A stretch of DNA of 64,000 bases from Streptomyces marispadix (GTDB lineage: Bacteria > Actinomycetota > Actinomycetes > Streptomycetales > Streptomycetaceae): contig NZ_JAKWJU010000002.1 of the NCBI RefSeq assembly GCF_022524345.1, forward strand, positions 2,542,001 to 2,606,000, written 5' to 3'. Each line of letters opens with the position of its first letter. Within the stretch, counting starts at the first letter, position 1. The notes beneath the pieces were generated by a model. That model searched no databases, was not told the origin of the DNA, and saw only the letters and a list, made by a program, of their open reading frames with translations. Both the position numbers and the translations under genes were made by a program. Below, one piece after another: positions 59,679 to 64,000 of the stretch.

Positions 59679-60466
59679 ACGGCTGGCTCACGGGCAGGCG
59701 CGCACTCGTCGTCGGCGCCGGTTCGGGCATCGGACGGGCCGTGGTCGACGCCTTCCTCGCCGAGGGCGCCCAGGTGGCCGTGCTCGAACGGGATGCCGGA
59801 AAGTGCGCCCGGCTCACCGCCGACGTCCCGGAGTCGCCGGTGGTCACCGGCGACGCCACCACCCGCCAGGCCAACGACGAGGCGGTCGCCGCCGCCGTCT
59901 CCGCCTTCGGCGGTCTGGACGTACTGGTCAACTGCGTGGGCGTCTTCGACTTCTACCGGGGGCTGACGGATCTGGACGCCGACGGTGTCGACGAGGCGTT
60001 CGACGAGATGTTCGCCGTCAACGTCAAGTCCCACATCCACTCGGTGAAGGCCGCCCTCCCGGCGCTGCGTGAGAGTCCCGCCACGGGAGCGGTCGTACTG
60101 ACCGAGTCGTCTTCCTCGTACCGTCCGGGGCGCGGCGGGCTGCTCTACGTCTCGTCGAAGTTCGCCGTGCGCGGCCTTGTCGCCTCGCTCGCACACGAAC
60201 TCGCCCCGGAGACAAGGGTGAACGCGGTCGCACCGGGCGGCACCGTCGGCACGGACCTGCGCGGGCTCGACAGCCTAGGACAGGGCGCCCGCAGCCTGGG
60301 CGACGCCCCCGACCGTGCGGCGGAGATCGCCGGAAGGGTTCCGCTGCGGGTGGCGCTCTCGGGCGAGGACCATGCGTGGAGCTATGTGTTCCTCGCCTCG
60401 GACCGTTCCCGTGGGATCACCGGCGACGTGCTGCACAGCGACGGCGGAGCAGGGGTGAGGTCATGA
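59675..60466 (+). CDS. SDR-family cis-dihydrodiol dehydrogenase
   Basis: This 263-residue protein has the Rossmann motif LVVGAGSGIGRAVVDAFLAEG and the catalytic SDR residues in TESSSSYRPGRGGLLYVSSKFA (Tyr about 158, Lys about 162). It ends with DRSRGITGDVLHSDGG. It would oxidise the dioxygenase product to a catechol-type diol with NAD+. The sequence resembles BphB/BenD-like diol dehydrogenases. GTG 59675 overlaps the upstream stop, with GAAGGGAG upstream; the end overlaps the next ATG. Confidence 0.88.
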   Translation: MNGWLTGRRALVVGAGSGIGRAVVDAFLAEGAQVAVLERDAGKCARLTADVPESPVVTGDATTRQANDEAVAAAVSAFGGLDVLVNCVGVFDFYRGLTDLDADGVDEAFDEMFAVNVKSHIHSVKAALPALRESPATGAVVLTESSSSYRPGRGGLLYVSSKFAVRGLVASLAHELAPETRVNAVAPGGTVGTDLRGLDSLGQGARSLGDAPDRAAEIAGRVPLRVALSGEDHAWSYVFLASDRSRGITGDVLHSDGGAGVRS

Positions 60467-61278
60467 GCGCCGTGTCACAGCCACCGACCGGCAGGCCGCC
60501 GGGGCCTCCCGAGCCGCCACCGGGCCGCGAACTCTCGCCGCTGCGCTCCACGATCGCGGACGCGTGCCGAGTACTGGCCGCACGCGGCCTCGCCGACGGC
60601 ATCCTCGGCCACATCAGTCTCCGTGTCGACGAGCGCCGTCTGCTCATACGGTGCCGAGGTCCGAAGGAGCGGGGCCTGGCGTACACGACCCCCGCCGACA
60701 TCCGGCTGGTCGACCTCGACGGGCGGCCAGGCACTCCGCAAGAACTCGCGGGAGGCTACCGCCCGCCGAACGAACTGCCGCTCCACACCGAGGTGTTGCG
60801 CACCAGAGGTGACATCGCCGCGGTCTGCCACGCCCATCCGCCCGAGGTCGTCGCCGCCGACCTCGCGGGCATCGCGATCCGGCCGGTCGTCGGAGCCTTC
60901 GACATCCCGGGGGCGCGTCTCGCCGCGGGAGGCGTGCCCGTCCACCCGCGGGGCGTGCTCATACGGGACCGGAGGCTGGCGGCGGAGATGGTCGCGTCCA
61001 TGGGGGACCGTCCGGTCGTGCTGCTGCGCGGCCACGGACTGACCAGCGCGGCGGCGAGCGTCGAGGAGTGCGTGCTCCAGGCGCTGAGCGTCGACCGCAT
61101 CGCGCGGATCTCGCTCCGCGTCGTCAGCGCGGGAGGCGAGCTGTGCGACCTCGCCGAGCGCGACATGGCCGAACTGCCGGATCTGGGCGGGGCGTTCAAC
61201 ACCGCGACGGCCTGGAGGCACGAACTGGCACGCCTGGCGGAATCGTCGACTCCGCTCAGACGTGTGCACGGGGCTTGA
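60463..61278 (+). CDS. class II aldolase/adducin-family protein, possible dihydroxyphthalate-type decarboxylase
   Basis: In this 271-residue protein, a Pro-rich head precedes the class II aldolase fold with zinc-ligand histidines in ELPLHTEV, VCHAHPPEV and LLRGHGLT. In phthalate pathways of actinobacteria the 3,4-dihydroxyphthalate decarboxylase (PhtC) belongs to this family, so it may decarboxylate the catechol product. Ordinary aldolase activity is the alternative. It is the last gene of the coupled run; its TGA overlaps the TTGACA of the next promoter. Confidence 0.82.
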   Translation: MSAVSQPPTGRPPGPPEPPPGRELSPLRSTIADACRVLAARGLADGILGHISLRVDERRLLIRCRGPKERGLAYTTPADIRLVDLDGRPGTPQELAGGYRPPNELPLHTEVLRTRGDIAAVCHAHPPEVVAADLAGIAIRPVVGAFDIPGARLAAGGVPVHPRGVLIRDRRLAAEMVASMGDRPVVLLRGHGLTSAAASVEECVLQALSVDRIARISLRVVSAGGELCDLAERDMAELPDLGGAFNTATAWRHELARLAESSTPLRRVHGA

Positions 61279-61321
61279 CATGGCACGAGCTCAGTGAAGA
61301 AGGTTCTTCTGCAATGCAGAA
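61275..61321 (+). promoter_or_regulatory. promoter with operator site C
   Basis: TTGACA (61275-61280) is followed by GAAGGT (61299-61304) 18 bases on, and then by the perfect palindrome TTCTGCAATGCAGAA (61307-61321). The permease start is 91 bases further on. The site differs from site B by two bases. Confidence 0.62.
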
Positions 61322-61411
61322 AATTCGGATTCGCCCTGTGACATAGCCCGGCTCGCGTCCGTATCGACGGGCACCACGCCGGCGGCCCAGCAAGAGGCCG
61401 GAGGAAGTGGC

Positions 61412-62827
61412 ATGTCCATCCACGTCATCGGAGTCGCGACGCTCGCGCTCGTCTTCATCGTCGGCACCATGCGGCCGGTCAACATCGGTGCGCTGGCGCT
61501 CGTAGCCACGTTCCTCATCGGAACGCTGGCGGTCCACGAAAGCCTGGACAAGATCCTCTCCGGCTTCCCGCCCGATCTCTTCGTCCTGCTCGTGGGCGTG
61601 ACCTATCTCTTCGGGCTCGCGTCCGCCAACGGCACGATCGAGTGGCTCATCGACCGGGCCGTACGGCTGCTGGGCGACCGGCCGCTGCTGGTGCCCTGGC
61701 TGATCTTCGTCTTCTCGGCGGTCCCGACCACGGCCGGGGCGCTCGGCCCCGCGGGCGTCGCCATGCTCGCCCCGCTGTGCCTCAGGCTCGGGGCGCGTTA
61801 CGGCATCGACAGGCGGATGTCCGCGCTGATGGTGATGCACGGTTCGTGCCTGGGGAACTTCTCGCCCCTCAACGGACTCACCATCATCGTCCGCAAGGCG
61901 GCCGAGGCGAACGGGCTCCAAGTCGGCGGAGCGGAGCTGTTCTTCGGGAACGCGGCCTACAACATCGGCCTCGCCGTCGTCATCTACCTCTTCTTCGGCG
62001 GACGTACGCTCTGGCGTCGGCACCGCACCGGCACGGGCACGGGCACGGGCACGGGCACGGGCAGCGGCACGGAATCGGGTGCCGGAACGGAGACGGACGC
62101 GGGCACGGGTGCCGGCACCGGCACGGGGGCGACCGCCGCCGGTACGGCTCCCCCGGCGACCGGCACCGGCACCGCCACGGAGACCGCGCCCGCCCCTGCC
62201 TCCGCGCCGTCCGCCGTCTCGGCCACCGCATTGCGGGCAGACCAGCTCATCACCCTCGTCGCCGTAGTGGGAGTGGCCGTCGGCGCCCTCGTCTTCGACG
62301 TCGAGATCGGCTTCCTCGCCCTCGTAGCCGCCGCAGGGCTGCACGTCGTCTTCCCCGGCAGGTTCGAGCAGGCCGACAAGCGCATCGTGTGGTCCGTCGT
62401 GCTGCTGATCTGCGGCGTCGTCACCCTCGTCGAGGCTCTTCAGCGCTACGGCACCGTGGAGGTGATCGGCAAGGGGATCGCGGATCTGGGCTCCCCGCTG
62501 CTGACCGCGCTGCTGCTCTGCCTCGTCGCGGCGATCACTTCGGCGTTCGCCTCCAGCGCCGGGTTGCTGGGCGTGCTGATACCCCTCGCGGTGCCGTTCC
62601 TCGTACAGGGCGACATCGGCGTGACGAGCGTGATCACCGCGCTGGCGATCTCCGCGACCGTCGTGGACTCGACGCCCTTCTCGTCCGTGGGCGCGCTGAC
62701 CCTCGCCAACGCGCCCGACGCCGAACGGCCCCGGCTCTTCCGCGTGATGCTCACCTGGGGCCTGGCCATGGCCGTCACCGCGCCGCCGCTGACCTGGCTT
62801 CTGTTCACGCTGCCGAGCGCGGGGTGA
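61412..62827 (+). CDS. SLC13/MatC-like carboxylate permease
   Basis: This 471-residue protein has about eleven membrane segments in two halves. The first half has VGTMRPVNIGALALVATFL and LPVP-like re-entrant candidates SAVPTTAGALGPAG and HGSCLGNFSPLNG; the second has LICGVVTLVEALQRYG and ISATVVDSTPFSSVGALT. This pattern fits the dicarboxylate carriers of the MatC/ion-transporter group. The central loop is Thr/Gly-rich, coded by a GGCACG microsatellite. It probably imports the aromatic or dicarboxylic acid used by the neighbouring enzymes. The start is ATG 61412, with GGAGGA about eight bases upstream. Confidence 0.83.
   Translation: MSIHVIGVATLALVFIVGTMRPVNIGALALVATFLIGTLAVHESLDKILSGFPPDLFVLLVGVTYLFGLASANGTIEWLIDRAVRLLGDRPLLVPWLIFVFSAVPTTAGALGPAGVAMLAPLCLRLGARYGIDRRMSALMVMHGSCLGNFSPLNGLTIIVRKAAEANGLQVGGAELFFGNAAYNIGLAVVIYLFFGGRTLWRRHRTGTGTGTGTGTGSGTESGAGTETDAGTGAGTGTGATAAGTAPPATGTGTATETAPAPASAPSAVSATALRADQLITLVAVVGVAVGALVFDVEIGFLALVAAAGLHVVFPGRFEQADKRIVWSVVLLICGVVTLVEALQRYGTVEVIGKGIADLGSPLLTALLLCLVAAITSAFASSAGLLGVLIPLAVPFLVQGDIGVTSVITALAISATVVDSTPFSSVGALTLANAPDAERPRLFRVMLTWGLAMAVTAPPLTWLLFTLPSAG
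62030..62059 (+). repeat. GGCACG hexanucleotide microsatellite
   Basis: Five perfect GGCACG units, then decayed ones, code for the Gly-Thr run in the permease central loop. Copy changes would stay in frame. Confidence 0.9.
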
Positions 62828-62918
62828 ACGTACGCGACCGCGGTCGCGACCGGAGCCGCCGCCACCGGCCCGTCACCCGACGGCCGCCGCAATCACGATC
62901 CGCCGGAGGGAACCCCGT

Positions 62919-63638
62919 ATGAGCAACGACGCCCGCGAACTCGTCGCCGCATCCTCACGCGTACTGGCGGCCGCGGGCCACGACGACCTCATCTGGGGCC
63001 ATTCGTCGATGCGCGACCCCGACGGGAGAGGGGTGTGGATCAAGTCCGCGGAGTGGGGCCTGGACGAGGTCACACCCGATCGTGTGCAGCTCGTCGCCTT
63101 CGACGGGACGGTGCTCGAAGGGGGCGGCGTACCGCACAGCGAACTGCCCATCCACACCGAGATCATGGCCGCACGCCCGGACGTCGGCGGAGTCGTGCAC
63201 ACCCATCCGCCGCACGCCGTCGCACTGGCCGCGGCCGGGCTGCCGCTGCGGCCGGTCAGCCATGCCGCCAACTACTTCGTGCCGCCGGACGTCCCCACGT
63301 TCGCGGAGACCGCCGACCTCGTGCTCACCCCCGCCCTCGGGCGCTCGCTGGCCGAGGCCCTCGGCGGCGCCCGCGCGGTCTTCCTCGTCAACCACGGCAT
63401 CGTCACCGTGGGCGAGAGCCTTCAGCAGGCGACCGTCGCGGCCGTACTGCTCGAACGGGCCTGTGCGCAGCAGTTGCTGACCGCCACGGCCGGTACGGCC
63501 GATCCCCCCGGCACGGAACCCTCGTGGTCGCCGCCGGAGGAGTCGCTGTCGAAACGCGAGCACATCTACCACGACCGGGCGGTCGCCGCCGTCTGGGACC
63601 ACCTGGTACGGCGTCTGCCGGGCGCAGGCGCGCGCTGA
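62919..63638 (+). CDS. second class II aldolase/adducin-family protein
   Basis: This 239-residue protein has the histidine sites ELPIHTEIM, VVHTHPPHAV and LVNHGIVTV and the early Glu-containing HSSMRDP region. It is clearly related to, but distinct from, the protein at 60463-61278. The start is ATG 62919, with CGGAGGG about eight bases upstream. It lies 91 bases after the permease and eight bases before the next gene, so it is likely in the permease unit. The role is a decarboxylase or aldolase in the same catabolic route. Confidence 0.82.
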   Translation: MSNDARELVAASSRVLAAAGHDDLIWGHSSMRDPDGRGVWIKSAEWGLDEVTPDRVQLVAFDGTVLEGGGVPHSELPIHTEIMAARPDVGGVVHTHPPHAVALAAAGLPLRPVSHAANYFVPPDVPTFAETADLVLTPALGRSLAEALGGARAVFLVNHGIVTVGESLQQATVAAVLLERACAQQLLTATAGTADPPGTEPSWSPPEESLSKREHIYHDRAVAAVWDHLVRRLPGAGAR

Positions 63639-63646
63639 GGGCCCGC

Positions 63647-64000
63647 ATGAAGCCGCTGTTCACCATGGCCTGCCAGGCGTACGACCGTATGGAACCGCTG
63701 CGTTCGGGCAGCGTCCCGATCGGGGGCGCGGAGCTGAACTTCCTCGACCTGCCGGTGGAGGAGACCTTCTTCCGGATGCTGAAGTTCGGCGAGTTCGACA
63801 TCGCCGAGATGTCGCTGTCGACGTATGTGCTGACGCTGGCCGAAGGGTCGCCCTTCGTCGCCGTGCCCGTCTTCCCCTCGCGTGCCTTCCGGCACAGCGC
63901 CGTGTACGTACGCGAGGACTCCCCCGTGACGGACCCGGCGGAGCTGGCCGGAGGGACCGTGGGCGTGCCCGAGTACCAGATCACCGCGGCCGTCTGGGTG
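63647..64000 (+). CDS. 4,5-dihydroxyphthalate-decarboxylase-like protein (3' end off the window)
   Basis: The first 118 residues match the Pht5-type family: ACQAYDRMEPLRSG, DLPVEETFFRMLKFGEFDIA, EMSLSTYVLT, PVFPSRAFRHSAVYV and GTVGVPEYQITAAVWV. The family has a periplasmic-binding-protein fold but is cytoplasmic; no signal peptide is present here. It removes one carboxyl group from dihydroxyphthalate. GAGG lies seven bases before ATG 63647. Family length is about 330 residues, so roughly two thirds lie beyond the window. Confidence 0.85.
   Translation, partial: MKPLFTMACQAYDRMEPLRSGSVPIGGAELNFLDLPVEETFFRMLKFGEFDIAEMSLSTYVLTLAEGSPFVAVPVFPSRAFRHSAVYVREDSPVTDPAELAGGTVGVPEYQITAAVWV

Noticed and set aside
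1..64000. CRISPR arrays, tRNA genes, insertion sequences or phage attachment sites
   Set aside because: No regularly spaced repeats with unique spacers, no cloverleaf-like sequences and no transposase or integrase motifs were seen by eye.

Overview
The window is high-GC actinobacterial DNA and almost certainly comes from Streptomyces or a close relative. Codon third positions are nearly all G or C. TTA codons occur in only a few specialised genes. Typical Streptomyces families are present: a SARP/AfsR regulator, an XRE-DUF397 pair, multidomain SpoIIE-type phosphatases and PucR-type regulators. No tRNA, rRNA, CRISPR array or insertion sequence was recognised.

Layout. (1) 1-4063, minus strand: the edge of a polyketide cluster. 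It holds an asparagine-synthetase-like amidotransferase (cut by the left edge), a discrete ACP and a discrete acyltransferase fused to a thioesterase. The thioesterase is broken by a perfect 19-bp tandem duplication. This gene set resembles the glutarimide-forming cassette of trans-AT polyketide pathways. (2) 4974-23793: an unusual surface-glycan island. It has four proteins sharing a two-cysteine C-terminal domain behind different N-terminal modules, and two paralogous PucR-like regulators. It also has a GT2 transferase, a GT4 transferase fused to an unknown domain and a membrane region, a Wzx-like flippase fused to a GT4 transferase, and a GT39-like membrane transferase fused to a GT4 half that has lost its donor-binding domain. 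This is the best candidate for an undescribed system. (3) 24196-32084: two SpoIIE/RsbU-type phosphatases, an LtrA membrane protein and an exported PIG-L deacetylase with a CBM9-like domain. (4) 32519-37750: a NACHT STAND NTPase with a TTA codon and a palindromic operator over its -10, two small proteins, and a frameshifted XRE regulator with its DUF397 partner. (5) 37889-50890: an M23 peptidase, a SARP regulator, a small Cys-rich protein, a carboxylic acid reductase (TTA codon), a GH84 hexosaminidase and an FUSC-type exporter.

(6) 51057-64000: a catabolic island for an aromatic acid. On the minus strand are a TPP-dependent enzyme, an aldehyde dehydrogenase and an aconitase-family protein. On the plus strand is a translationally coupled run of Rieske dioxygenase alpha and beta subunits, a small acidic-tailed protein, a cis-diol dehydrogenase and a class II aldolase/decarboxylase, then a SLC13/MatC-like permease, a second class II aldolase and a 4,5-dihydroxyphthalate-decarboxylase-like protein cut by the right edge. 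Three near-identical palindromes (TTCTG-N4-GCAGAA) lie upstream of the aldehyde dehydrogenase, the dioxygenase and the permease, which suggests one regulator, not seen here, controls the whole island.

All functional calls come from reading motifs and gene order; no database search was run.
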